Of a stretch of 64,000 nt of DNA, positions 22,801 to 31,487 are shown one piece after another. The position numbers and the translations under genes are program-made. The notes beneath the pieces were generated by a model. That model made no database searches. It was not told the DNA's origin and saw only the letters and a program-made list of their open reading frames with translations. Origin of the DNA: Sphaerolaimus hirsutus. Taxonomy: Eukaryota > Nematoda > Chromadorea > Monhysterida > Sphaerolaimidae. The first letter of the stretch is position 1, and every line of letters starts with the position of its first letter. The stretch is taken from positions 9,979,206 through 10,043,205 of the forward strand of contig OZ038459.1 of NCBI GenBank assembly GCA_964036195.1, given 5' to 3'.

Positions 22801-25800
22801 CCTTCTCGGCGTGTGATGAAAGGTGATGTGAGCATGATTCTACTTTATTCTGGGATGAAGGTTGATTTCTGGGGGCGTTTTTCTAGAGTGTAAAAACCGA
22901 TCACTTCATGTCAGTACGCGGGGCGCGAACTGGGGAAACAACCAGTGAACTCAAATGAGTACCCAAAATATAACCTGCGTGAAAAAGTGAATGAATGGAA
23001 TGCACGCGGCCCGACCCTAGCTGTCGCGTGCAACATAAAGTTTGCGGGTTCACCACTCACATGTGAACTCGCTCTACCTAGTGATAACCATATCACTACA
23101 ACATCAAATCAAAGGGACACAAAAATAATATGCATATGAGAAGCACTTCTTAAAATTTTATTCCATTGCTGTATGACCGTTAAGGCTACGACTCTGTATT
23201 CTAGCATAAAATAAGAATATGCCGTGATATGCGCTTGTGTGAATTCAACCATCGTATTTATATCATGCAAATTCAGATGAAACAAACCCGCCAAGCATTG
23301 CATTGCAGCACAAACAAAATGTAACGGCGCCGCCCGCTGTGCCGACGAGCAAATGCAGTCCAAATGGACACAATTTTTGATACTTTCATTCGATAGTTCC
23401 CTTTCTGCGATCATAATTTGCTGTTGATTTAATTACCTTCAAACCTAAATTTGACAACCTAAAGCCAAACACAACTCACTGACAACGCTGGTCCACAAAA
23501 CGGCCGCTTCACTGCTCAACAACTTGCCTAGACATTCATAAGCGATATATCTCTTGCGTCTATTGACATTCTTGTCATTGTCTTCAAAATTGGCACCGAT
23601 CCAACCGAATAACGCCTCCAAATGGTGCTGTTTAAAACACTGCGGTGCACTGGCAGCAGCGCGAACAATTGCCAACGATGTGTGCAAATCGAATTTTCTT
23701 GAACAAGTGTCCAGAAGTTCGTCCAGCTGCGAGGGTTTGGTAAATTAAGACACGCTAAGGAAAGAATAAAAAGGGACCGTTGAACTCAATCAAATACTGT
23801 ATACCGTATTTATTCGATCTTATTGACGTGTTCGATTACATTGGCTTGCTCGATTACATTGGCGGGTCTGTGGGGCATCTGCAAAATACATTGCCGTATG
23901 ACAAAGAATGACGTTGCATGATCCGATTAATTATTTGATGTTTGCCGCCGTATGCACACTGTCTGTTCGTTTGCGTTTTGCACTTAACCACTTTGCTTTG
24001 CCACACGTTTCCATACGTTATCAAATGCGCATAAATGATGAATACTATTTGAAAACGATCTGAAAAATATGTTGCCGTGCTCGTTTACATTGACGTGCTC
24101 ATTTACATTGACCCCCCAAAACCGCTTATGAAACAATACATTGGCGGTCAATATGATCGAAGAAATACGGTATACTAGAATAATTCCATGGCCCGGAATA
24201 ATTCCCCCCTCTTAGACAAGTGAGGAAAAATAATTCCCCCCTCTTAGACAAGTGAGGAAAAATAATTCCCCCTTTATGCAAATGAAAAAAATTTTTGCAT
24301 CCAATTTGAAAAATGCACGTTATCTAGTAAAAAAAGCACATTTCGTAAAATCAGTTAATAGAAACATGCTTAAAACATTTTGACGTAATTATAATTCCCC
24401 CTTTGAACAACCCCTCTCGAATAGTCGCCCCTCAAGTCTGGCGAAAAAATAATTTCCGGGAGGATTATTTGAGTATATACGGTAGCCGGACTTCGTTCAA
24501 CTAGAAAAGTCAAAAGCGCGAAAGCAGACCACTTTTAGCAGCAAACCAGGTGCCTGCACTGCCAAATCTATCAGCGCTCTCAGCGCGGTGCTCCTAACAT
24601 GTTCATCCCCGGCACCGCTGTCGGCACTCTTTCCGGTGGCGATGAGCAAGAGCAGCTCGGCGAGCCGGTCGACGGTGGCCGGGTCGGCGGCGCCGCCCGC
24701 GTGACCCACGGCCACCAAGAGCCACGTCTGGATCGATTGGGACACGGTGCCGCACGACGAGAGAAGCGTGCACAGACGGGGACACAGGGAGGTAGCGAAG
24801 TTGCTGTAGGGTGATAGAAAGCGGCGAGTACATCTGGAACACGTGATGTAATCGAGTATACTCGGCGGGCAGCACACCTAGTATGAAAACCTACCATAAT
24901 TTAATGAATAAGATCTTGTGAAAAATGTCTTAATTTATTTTTCCATGGTAAAAACAAAATAATATGATGAAAGAACTGTAAAATTTTTGGTCCATTATTC
25001 AGATGAGTTATGGTAAGTTTCCATACTAACTGTGATGTCCACCGAGTATACCAAAATACGCACCGATCGCGCTTGACAAACTCTGTCATAGCACCGATGG
25101 CCGCCAGCACTTCCTGCTCGTTGTCGCTGTCCAACGATGTCCTGAAAAAGGACCATTCGTGATAAGGGTTGCAAAGATATAGCGTATCGCAAATCGAACA
25201 CCTTCTTATCGGTAGTGATGTCAAAGCCATGCTTTCTCTAGTAAAAACATTTCTAAACAAACCATTCACCTAATAAACTGTTGCGCCAACAACTGTCCGC
25301 AGAGCGCTGGCGCCAGCGCCTGTAGCAGCGCCAACGCCAATCTTCTGGCGTTGGCGTCGTTGCTGTGCGCCACGGTCAATATACGCCGGGAAGTTTCAGC
25401 CAGAGGGGCCGACCCGTCCACAAGGTGCGAGTAGGGGGCGCAGCGGTGCGCCGCGGCGACGACGCACGAACGTAGTTGGTTGCTCCTGTTTACAATGCGA
25501 TGATGTATGGTGGGATTTAAAAATGTTTAGATTTTGAATTGTTTTTCTCAAAATGACCTAATTTCGGGGTATAGAACCTGTATAACCTAGGGAATATTTG
25601 TTGGCACTTAGTACTAATACTACTCATCTATTGTAGTCATTTTTCAGTTATAGAGTTATGGAATAACACGATCTGCTTCAAACATCCATTCTGCTGTTCA
25701 ATCATTGCTTGTATCACCATTGAATAAATTGCAAACTTTAGCTATGCCTTGGCACGCCAATGTCACAATTTTGACTTTACTCAACACCTATCGATATTCC

Positions 25801-26476
25801 TGATTTCAATAAAAAAAGCACCGACCCGTCTCTGAACGCCTCGGCTAGTTTCAAGAAGCACGCGGTGGCGAACATGGGGTAGGGGTAAAGCCGCAACAAG
25901 TCGGGCATGCGCGCCACGCACTCGTACTGGTCGCCGCCGGCTGCGCGCAAACCTCTGTCGAGTCTGCACGAGGGCATTATTTTTGGGGTACCATAGACTA
26001 CAGTAATTCATCGGTAAGAACGATAGTGTCATTGTAAAGTGACACTGTAAAGTGTTATTTCAATTGTCAATTCGAAGGGTAAAAGTGAAGAAAAAAAATT
26101 ATGGTAACTGAACTTTTGACATTTTGCATACATTTTACAAATTTGTATGACACTTTGCATGACATTTGACACTTAAATTCACTCTACTGGGTGCGGGACT
26201 GCCCCTTATGGCTTACTATTTTCAGATATTTCAATATTCGACACACAATATTCAATTCATTTTTTATTCTCCATATCGCTTACCCATGTTCAATGATTGA
26301 GGCAATTAATATTACACCAGAATCGCACTTATGTGACGAAACACGCACCTGGCCAGGGCGGTCTGCATCTGCGCCGTGATGCCGGCGGCCGCCGCGCCGC
26401 CCGATCGCTTTTCACCAGCACGTTGCTGCTGCTGCGGCCTGGCCACGGCGATGGAACCAGTGCGCACGCATGACAT
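13836..26476 (-). CDS. INTS7: Integrator complex subunit 7 (18 coding exons)
   Basis: INTS7 is a helical-repeat subunit of the nuclear Integrator complex, which binds RNA polymerase II and cleaves snRNA and other nascent transcripts. Exons on the minus strand: 26476-26349, 25963-25826, 25485-25270, 25141-25064, 24803-about 24530, 23726-23480, 23404-23288, 18451-18228, 18142-17987, 17914-17729, 17664-17500, 17406-about 17203, 16065-15958, 15692-15486, 15182-15084, 14820-14668, 14386-14198, 13937-13836. The phases join, giving about 996 residues against about 960 in vertebrates. Recognisable stretches follow family order: ALARLDRGLRAAG, RLYPYPMFATACFLKLAE, VAHSNDANARRLAL, WNLYRLARAAMRYG and the C-terminal GRLWRTDETAALFVK. 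The first ATG in frame (26476) was chosen as start; an upstream exon is possible. Ends of exons 5 and 12 are uncertain. The intron between exons 7 and 8 holds a 4-kb LTR element. Confidence 0.9.
13959..14152. mobile_element. MITE in INTS7 last intron
   Basis: Inverted motifs GGATGTCAACTGAGTG on the left and GTTGACACGAATTTGC...ATGTCAACTAGCGTG on the right mark a copy related to 59622-59860. It fills most of the 260-bp intron between the last two INTS7 coding exons. Confidence 0.6.
16108..16304. mobile_element. TA-flanked MITE, TATACTCGGCGGACATC family
   Basis: The right end reads GATGTCCGCCGAGTATA. The inner arms TTTAATGAATAAAATG and CATTATTCAGATGGGTTATGG match the other family members at 24857-25051, 27140-27338 and 58955-59143. 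The left end is diverged (TATACTGAGTAAAGCG). It lies about 43 bp upstream of an INTS7 exon (16065) in transcript direction. Confidence 0.75.
16404..16896 (+). mobile_element. hAT-like MITE, CAGGGGTCTC family, with perfect 8-bp target duplication
   Basis: This is the reference copy of the family. The termini are CAGGGGTCTC and GAGACCCCTG, flanked by the perfect 8-bp duplication GGTCAACG (16396-16403 and 16897-16904), which is the hAT superfamily signature. Subterminal zones contain C-runs and repeated CTATCTATC. The centre is AT-rich with no ORF. It lies in an INTS7 intron. Confidence 0.9.
16990..17155. repeat. G-rich tract
   Basis: Long runs of G interrupted by TT occur between 17010 and 17080, followed by sequence similar to the centre of the CAGGGGTCTC MITE. 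It is probably a decayed MITE fragment whose G-run has expanded. Many GGGG runs make G-quadruplex formation plausible on the plus strand. Confidence 0.5.
18489..18911 (-). repeat. LTR (3' copy, in element orientation)
   Basis: The 423-bp repeat is bounded by TGTTGT and ACAACA on the plus strand, so it has the canonical TG...CA ends. It is identical by eye to 22681-23103. Flanking bases give no target-site duplication with the other LTR. Confidence 0.85.
19096..19418 (-). pseudogene. Duplicated INTS7 exons 6 (3' part) and 7
   Basis: Second copies of the 3' part of INTS7 exon 6 (19418-19288) and all of exon 7 (19212-19096) lie inside the LTR element. Exon 6' lacks its 5' half and acceptor: the copy breaks at 19418, after ATTCGG in minus reading. 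Exon 7' keeps its acceptor (GATCGCAG) and donor (GTTTGT), is 117 bp long and in frame, so it could in principle be spliced in, adding 39 residues. It is identical to 23404-23288 by eye. Confidence 0.85.
19491..22508 (-). CDS. Retroelement gag-protease polyprotein, 1005 codons
   Basis: A single long frame starts at ATG 22508. Residues about 110-160 are glutamine-rich and probably coiled (QQQSMLQQQQADIAQLQQ). A gag capsid-like region follows at about 235-420 (FDGESN, WELKAKPGD-like DWYELKAKPGDSIVDLQ). A cysteine/histidine cluster (CTHYLHREPLPHDPSRC) sits near 463. A retropepsin-like aspartic protease lies near 575-690, with active-site IDTGCD near 595 and a C-terminal LVLLGRSAIWGK. The last 280 residues contain another predicted coiled coil (RRLQVELELERASS) and a proline- and glutamine-rich tail, with no polymerase. 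Such a gag-pro-only ORF would need enzymes from an autonomous partner. Superfamily (Gypsy, Copia or BEL) could not be decided. Confidence 0.8.
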   Translation of the reverse strand: MSDSSFFSPESVNSRRMAGKLQLTSSEFTDKLTELLAGRKRSALIFFAFKLLEKRQSSWPKVKNPADLTTKNLAKALQSMATAYFATSDTLVIDDPDAGDADTAGDPSEPDDDTAETANRVDELIQLVQTTMKQQQSMLQQQQADIAQLQQAQSSQSSSHNPPPDIKPQVVVNTISECWKLETEDRLAMLRRDTLLNQIIQYIELFVVTPADHMQSLSQAALLTTARDKMGAGHVAGAAKKQQQFDGESNATTGPFKWWLHGIAQQAIGVPEAHQQMFWNLVFGHCLTGEAQERYQAVRADFRHDPLFVIDRLNHIYRVDHRLYSVADWYELKAKPGDSIVDLQTKLSAAFHHVSSTMSNKERERMIGDKLFIEVVKLLPASCWYTWRECWQERSCDLDTAVSKMEAARIEIQKNRVQKHEEQKDRHTNWNSNCRAQSAMAGEPKVKATFDPKTHTGPWCTHYLHREPLPHDPSRCYVNPSSTQFQPGRAESIRAGLARRGRTEEDAIASMKKKCKEMEVAYQEEARVASCALEEITSDWDDPISEPDNEGNINEWCPLASWTQVTESAHRGTQASRPNPVATIQFMGVEIQGRIDTGCDMGIFITETVLEQVWAKACRNTAKERQKFRPYPHNRVQTSGEAIQRENLRIYDMRVRHTTPDKVTHTDTLPAVVKLNSRLQQADLVLLGRSAIWGKLQIIQDAHAELDRLAEVYEEPQNVLTASHNDISFRTTDVRAQTQTMTPAKCKLQQEAPPLAPTDADHMTTAMDTQPTAARQEITLLESVTAARETVWCEIRRLQVELELERASSQQLSAHIRSLADAIQVFAGKMTDFSDLTKGIILEWLKSQPQVTALAGQLLPGADTIPHCLAARAPVQRTKCQDGAFDITFGTHPDSTLVSVLPPQMQNNAAKAVASQVNTSTAQLLTVVGPQESAQNLLVSPSQPAAAPVQLPQLHRSAASPELSPTSSCTSPKVPKAPKKHQMCKSHLGHKSGKSCHGIIDDSCE
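22661..22680 (-). other. Primer-binding site of the LTR element
   Basis: Directly inside the 5' LTR, the minus strand reads TGGTGATCGTACTCAAC. It begins TGG, complementary to a tRNA 3' CCA end, as expected for LTR retroelement minus-strand priming. The tRNA was not identified. Confidence 0.65.
22681..23103 (-). repeat. LTR (5' copy, in element orientation)
   Basis: Identical to 18489-18911 by eye, with TGTTGT and ACAACA ends. On its 5' side is intact INTS7 intron and exon 7; on its 3' side is the primer-binding site. Confidence 0.85.
22681..23610. repeat. 930-bp direct repeat, copy 2
   Basis: This copy continues seamlessly into the rest of INTS7 exon 6 (to 23726) and so is the original genomic context. 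Its match to 18489-19418 stops after CCGAAT at 23610. Confidence 0.9.
23799..24185. mobile_element. MITE, TACCGTATTT family
   Basis: Ends read TATACCGTATTTATTCGATC and GATCGAAGAAATACGGTATA. The body has repeated CGATTACATTGGC and CATTTACATTGAC motifs. It lies in the INTS7 intron between exons 5 and 6. Confidence 0.7.
24186..24483. repeat. TAATTCCCCC tandem and MITE remnant
   Basis: About 41 bp containing CCCCTCTTAGACAAGTGAGG is repeated in tandem at 24196-24275. The right end, ATTTGAGTATATACGGTA, is like the TACCGTATTT family, so this looks like a second adjacent family member with a duplicated subterminal block. Confidence 0.6.
24857..25051. mobile_element. TA-flanked MITE filling INTS7 intron 4
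   Basis: Ends are TATACTCGGCGGGCAGCAC and GATGTCCACCGAGTATA, with arms matching the other family copies. The host intron spans 25063-24804 (260 bp), so the MITE makes up three quarters of it. The intron donor lies only 12 bp from the element end. Confidence 0.85.
26030..26210. mobile_element. MITE remnant, TGTAAAGTGTCA family
   Basis: The left part has GTGACACTGTAAAGTGTTA and the right has ACATTTGACACTTAAATT then GCGGGACTGCCCCTTA, as in 46452-46808. It lies in the first INTS7 intron. Confidence 0.45.
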
Positions 26477-26906
26477 CGGGTTGAGATTGCTCAGATCTGA
26501 GATGGAGACACGTTTGGCACAGTGCCAAATGTCAAACTGAAGACGAACATCGCGAGCACGCAATCACTGTTTGGACAGAAAGTATGGCAACGAACTCATT
26601 TTGTAGCCCGACAACGTGGTGTCCATCGGCGTCGCTACCTTTGACTCCATCGCTGCACAGCCGCCGCGCGAACGGTGAAAAGAGCGAATATGCAAAACGG
26701 AATGCCGAAAGAACTTTAAAATAAATTCGAAATTGCAAAAACTTGGACACGATACAAGTATAAAATATGTAGTAGAAAAGTAACCATTATAGAACACCCT
26801 CATGTGCTACACCGGTCACTTATTTTCGCAAAAATAACACTTTCCTGAACATCAAGCCGGCAGAGCACGCCAGTCGTACGAAACGCAACCCAAGGGCACA
26901 ACAAAG

Positions 26907-29708
26907 ATGTCCCGAACGAAGACCCGAAGCGACGTGCAGCGGACCATGACGGCTTTCCGCGCCGAGCCGTGCTTTCAAAACGGCGAACCGCTGATGGCCG
27001 TGATGCAACCCAGCAAGTGCGGAGCGACTCAAAATGAACCGGGCATATTTTTATCGATGGAAACCGCAAATGTGCCTCTTTCTGAGAGATGTTTGAAGAG
27101 TCTCGTTCCAAAAGTGCATAAGTACATTTTTGAGTAATTGGTATACTCGACGGACATCACACATAGTATGAAAACCTACAATAACCCACCTGAATAATGA
27201 ACCAAAAATTATACAGTTTTTACATCATAATATTTCGTTTTTACTATGGAATAATTAATTACGAAATTTATCACAAGATTTTATTCATCAAATTATGGTA
27301 GGTTTCCATACTAGGTGCTGTCCGCCGACTATACTCTGAAATTCACAGTGTGACAACCCTTAGGCCATACACACACTAGTTGACAATGACACCAAATGTC
27401 AACTGGTTCCAATCCCAATTCAAACCTTGCTGATGAGTTTGTGAAAGATGTTCAAATGCAAAACTGCTGAATCATGTTGCTAATGAAGTGTTGAAAAATA
27501 TAGCAGAATTAGCAATGTATAAGACTAACATAAAGTGTATGTGTGTGCAATAATGTGTAGTGTATCAGCAAACATTGAATTTGTGTTAGAACCAGTTGAC
27601 ACTTGGTGTCATTGTTAAGTAGTGTGTGTAGGGCCTTTGTGGTGCAACCTAGAGCAAAATAGAACTACACCATGTTAAATCCATGTCAAAAATAAAATGA
27701 TTGTCAGATATATAGGTGGATGTATCCATTTAAAAACTGCTCCAAACACATTTGGAAATGCACTTTTTACAAACTTTTAGAATTATTTTGTATGGGAATT
27801 CTGACTGCACATGTAGTGTTGGAATGTGGGAGGTATTTAGAATTGATGAGTTCTTTTTGATCTATAGAAAAAGTACCATGATACAGGGGTATCTTGAATT
27901 TTGACCCTCCGAGTGGTTGGATAGATAGCAAATCGCTCCTCCGGAAGGATAGATAGCTGAACAATTTTCTGGGGGGGGGGTTGTGGTGGTTCGATATATA
28001 GGCTTTTTCGGGGCATAGAAGGAGGAAATAGGAGAAAAATCGCTAAAAGTAGGTGTAAAATAGCTCAAAATGAGTATACAAGAGCATATAGTGCTTAAAA
28101 TAGCTGAAATTAGGCAGTTAGACGCATGAACTAGTGATTTTGGAGGTGAAAATCTATATATAGGTATGAAAAATAGCAATTTTGAGCAAAAATTGGGGTA
28201 TAGTTTCTGAAAAATCGCTCCAGATAGGTAGATAGCTGGGCGATTTGGGGGGGGGGTTTAGGGGGTAGTAGCCCAAAATTTTGCCTCCGGGATAGATAGA
28301 TAGCTGGGCGGTTTGGGGGGGGGGTAACCCCCCCCAAACCCCCCCCCCCCATTCGAGACCCCTGCCATGATATCTCCATGTCAAAAATAAAATGATTGTC
28401 AGATATATAGGCAAATCTATCCATATAAAAAACAACTGCTCCAGACACATTTGGAAATATATTATTATAATATATATAGGCACTTATTTATGAACTTTTG
28501 GAATTATTTTGTGCAGGAATTCTGACCAACACATGTAGTGTTGGAATGTGGGGTGTAATTAGAATAGATTCGTTCCTTTTAGGGTTGGCCGATGTTTTTT
28601 TTAAAACGTTTTTTTTATAAAAAAAACGTGTTTTTTTTTTTAAACATGACGTCCAAAATGTTTTTGTTTTTTTAAAAACATCGGCCGAAATTTTTAGTAC
28701 TAAGCACTAGGTATTTTGCAAAATTTTTGCGCGCAAGCGCGCAAAAATTTTGCAAAATACCTAGTGCTTAGTACTAAAAATTTCGGTCGATGTTTTTTAA
28801 AAAAAAACAACATTTCGGACGTCCTGTTTTTAAAAAAAAACCTTTTTCTTTTAATAAAAAACGTTTAAAAAAAAACATCGGCCAACCCTACTGACATTGC
28901 ATATTCATGATAAATACAGTAAGGATTTTTTTTTTTACAAAATAATCTCCCAGTCCAGAGAAAGTGAATTTTTAAAGTGACTGTTCTAGAAAGTAGTGCC
29001 TCTGGAGCAATTTGCTAAATGTGTATCCGTACCCCGGCTTGGTAAAAACTGACGAGACCCCTGATTCAACATAAATATTATCCAACCGCTTTCATTTGCA
29101 GAAAAAGAAACGTGCGAGTATGCTGCGAAAGTTGGCCAGAGCCAGGCGCATGCTGAGGTAAAAAAACATTCAGAAAATTTTCTCTTTTCCAATGCCTCAG
29201 CGCATCTAAGTTCTCTGCGTATCTAAATCCCCAGTTCGCCTATGCCCCTTGTGCGGTAGCACAATCAAAGGGGCTGACAGTACGCCAAAACAATAACAGT
29301 AGCACTAATGAATTACGCCGAGAGCACATTTACACGCGCCGAGAGCTTAGATGCGCTGAGAGTTAAGATGCGCTGAGAGTATCCGCCATGCATCCATCAA
29401 AACTGCCTTGCAGAAAGAATCGCAACTCGGTGCCAAAATCTGTTGCCGCCACGACATATCCAGTGCCCACGCCCAGCACAGTTAAACCAGAAGTGAAGCT
29501 GGAAGCTGCAGAACCTATCAGAACTCAGCGGCGCACTTCCGCCCCCGATTTCATTCAGGGCGTGCACTGGGCGGCGGGCCGGCGCGCGTCCAGGCTGCCG
29601 CGCGACATGCAGCGCAGGTACGCCGAGGCGCTGATGCAGCTGTTGGACGAGTTTGAGTGTGAACTGTACCAGGGCGAGCTGGTTGATGTGGTGGATGGGT
29701 TATGTTGA
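26907..29708 (+). CDS. Unrecognised small gene, three candidate exons
   Basis: I do not recognise the product. Candidate exons are 26907-about 27113, 29102-29157 and 29414-29708, joined in phase to about 185 residues. Exon 2 has a clear acceptor (TTCATTTGCAG) and donor (GAGGTAAAA) and encodes a lysine/arginine-rich stretch (KKKRASMLRKLARARR) that could bind nucleic acid or act as a nuclear signal. Exon 3, after CCTTGCAG, encodes a proline-rich linker and then a charged helical end (MQRRYAEALMQLLDEFE). The first exon starts 430 bp from the INTS7 start on the other strand, so the two genes may share a promoter. The exon 1 donor (AAAAGTGCAT) is weak, and exon 1 is the least certain part. Confidence 0.45.
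27140..27338. mobile_element. TA-flanked MITE, TATACTCGGCGGACATC family
   Basis: Left end TATACTCGACGGACATCAC; right end GTGCTGTCCGCCGACTATA. Inner arms GGTAGGTTTCCATACTAGG and AGTATGAAAACCTAC are inverted. It lies in the first intron of the small plus-strand gene. Confidence 0.85.
27364..27640. mobile_element. MITE, GTTGACAATGACACC family
   Basis: Ends are GGCCATACACACACTAGTTG and AGTAGTGTGTGTAGGGCC. Subterminal AATGACACCAAATGTCAACT and AGTTGACACTTGGTGTCATT form a clear inverted pair. Related to 60103-60345. Confidence 0.75.
27884..28364 (-). mobile_element. hAT-like MITE, CAGGGGTCTC family, perfect 8-bp target duplication
   Basis: Ends are CAGGGGTATC and GAGACCCCTG, flanked by the perfect duplication CCATGATA (27876-27883 and 28365-28372). 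Subterminal ATAGATAG repeats and long G/C-runs match the family. The target is itself within a repeated segment (compare 27690-27840 with 28390-28560). Confidence 0.9.
28580..28890. mobile_element. MITE with TAGGGTTGGCCGATG ends and T/A-run arms
   Basis: TAGGGTTGGCCGATGTTTT on the left and AAACATCGGCCAACCCTA on the right bound arms of TTTTTTAAAAACG-like repeats. The centre is a near-perfect long palindrome around GCGCGCAAGCGCGC (28731-28744), flanked by CTAGTGCTTAGTACTAA. No 8-bp target duplication is visible (gttccttt versus ctgacatt). Confidence 0.8.
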
Positions 29709-31487
29709 TTGTGTACTAGGCGGACCGCTAAGTATGCGCCAGAAATTACTTATGTCTTATGTATGAATACTTGAATATATGTATACTCCAGCGACATTAC
29801 ACTTTACAATGAAATCTACCATATCCCATCTGAATAAAAGAACAAACATTAAAAAAATTTCATCATATTTATCAAAGCAATTTCATAAATATGACGAATA
29901 AAATGTCATGTTTGTTCTTTTATTCAGATGGGATATGGTAGATTTCATTGTAAGGTGTAATGTCGCCGGAGTATACGCACTTTCATAAAAGGAACAAAGT
30001 AACAGAAATAAAAACACGGAGTCGCGTATTTACACGCGGCGGATGCTTTGTCCTGAAACGGTTTTTCCCTATGGTTTGGAACAAATTTTCTTAATGATGA
30101 CGTCATCATGGAGTGCTTCCCTCAGAAAAATGCAAAGCATGCGTTCTGCAGCTTGATGTTGATAGTCTGTGATGTATTATGGTTTTGTGTCTTTTGCTTT
30201 TATTTTACCTGCGTTTTACCTGCATACGTGTCACTTCGGTACGTCTATTTTACGCTGCGTTTTTGTGCGGGTGCTGTCGTGTTGACTCGAATCGGTAAAA
30301 TTATGCCGAAAAGGAATGAATTCGACATCGCTATGGCATAGCGCTTCTTTTCGGTATTGGTGTTGTGAAGACGTTTCGACTAAATGTGAAGATTTCACAA
30401 GAAAAACTATTCGTTTTGCAGAATCTATCCATACTAAATGCATCTCTCCAGGTAAAAAATACTGGAGACCCCAGGATCACACACCAGCATCTGCAAATGT
30501 GTTTACTGCGATTTGCGATAGCAAATATTTATAACATGTATTACGCAAAATATATGTATAACTAGATGTAGGCAACATAAGAATGTAAACATTTCAGTAA
30601 ATTGTCATACATAGGTATGTAAATTAGGTACACATGAATATGAAGTGATGTAGATATGTATTGTCTAGCTGCCCGATTTTTAACCAGATTGCCACAATAT
30701 CATTCTGGAGAAGGTAGTTTTGAAACAGGCCGAACCATTTTTTGGCACACAGTAAAATTACCTACATCGCGTTTTGTTCACTACAGACAGCCCTGATTAG
30801 CCACCGAATAACACGAAAAATAATAGTTTTTTGAAGCATTTGTATGCTGACTTCAAGCATATATGTTCCTGTTAATGGTAGGTGAAAATGTTCCTGTTCA
30901 GGCTACCCTTTCAAACATCAAGGAAGTGAATGTAAACAGGTGCCAGTTCCGCAAATTGAGAAGTGAGAAGAAAAATGGCAAATGCTAGGCAAATTGGCAA
31001 AAGCGAAGTACACAATAAAACGTCATTTATCTTCGCTTTTGCCATTTTACTTCTCATTTCACATCGCTTTTGTCATTTCACTTCTCAATTTGCGGAACTG
31101 GCCCCTAGATTCAGCATAGGGGTTTGGACAGCTTTTATCCGTAAGTACCAATTTGCATGAAATCTAAGCATCCCTATACATTATTCATGCATACATATTT
31201 ACATATGTATGGTTTTCATGATACGCGAAGCCATGGACAAAATTCACGAGATCACAGCCCAGTGAAAAAAACTGTATGAAAACAACTTAAAAATGACGTA
31301 AATATAGAAGTAACATAAAGCGTTCAAAATTATTGAAAACTGGAATACTGGCATGATAATATCATTCTTTTGGCAGGTTTTCATTCATCAGAGAAATGCA
31401 AATGCAATAAAAAATAACCTCAAGATTCTGCTGTAAAAAACTGAGATAATATTATAATAAAAAAATCTTCACATTTGACTGTAAATA
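29709..31487. other. Intergenic DNA between small gene and DDR 3' end
   Basis: Apart from the MITE at 29781-29976 I recognise nothing coding. An inverted pair GAAGTGAGAAG...CTTCTCATTTC with AAATTGGCAAAAGCGAAG occurs at 30955-31110 and looks like another short hairpin repeat. Confidence 0.45.
29781..29976. mobile_element. Hairpin MITE with GTATACTCCAGCGACATT ends
   Basis: Arms of about 70 bp are almost perfectly inverted: GTATACTCCAGCGACATTAC on the left and GTAATGTCGCCGGAGTATAC on the right. Inside them are CCATATCCCATCTGAATAAA and its complement. It is related in layout and motif to the TATACTCGGCGG family but forms a distinct subfamily. Confidence 0.85.

Larger units (their letters stand above)
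18489..23103 (-). mobile_element. Rearranged LTR retroelement encoding gag-protease only
   Basis: In minus orientation the order is: 5' LTR (23103-22681), primer-binding site starting TGGTGATCG immediately after the LTR CA, gag-protease ORF (22508-19491), then INTS7 exon DNA (19418-18912) where pol would be expected, then the 3' LTR (18911-18489). No reverse transcriptase, RNase H or integrase motif is present and no polypurine tract precedes the 3' LTR. The element lies in an INTS7 intron in the same direction as the gene. The missing pol and inserted gene segment point to a recombination event or to an assembly join between haplotypes. Confidence 0.8.

Noticed and set aside
24580-24897. Alternative frames across INTS7 exon 5 (arginine/proline-rich)
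   Set aside because: GC-rich shadows; the INTS7 frame is fixed by phase with exons 4 and 6 and by family similarity.
26532-26803. Upstream INTS7 start at the ATG near 26651
   Set aside because: Splicing from its good donor (CAAAGGTAGCG) to the known exon would put a stop in frame; it may still be a 5' untranslated or alternative exon.
28572-28898. 8-bp target duplication for the TAGGGTTGG element at 28580-28890
   Set aside because: The flanks gttccttt and ctgacatt do not match, so I claim the element by its ends only.
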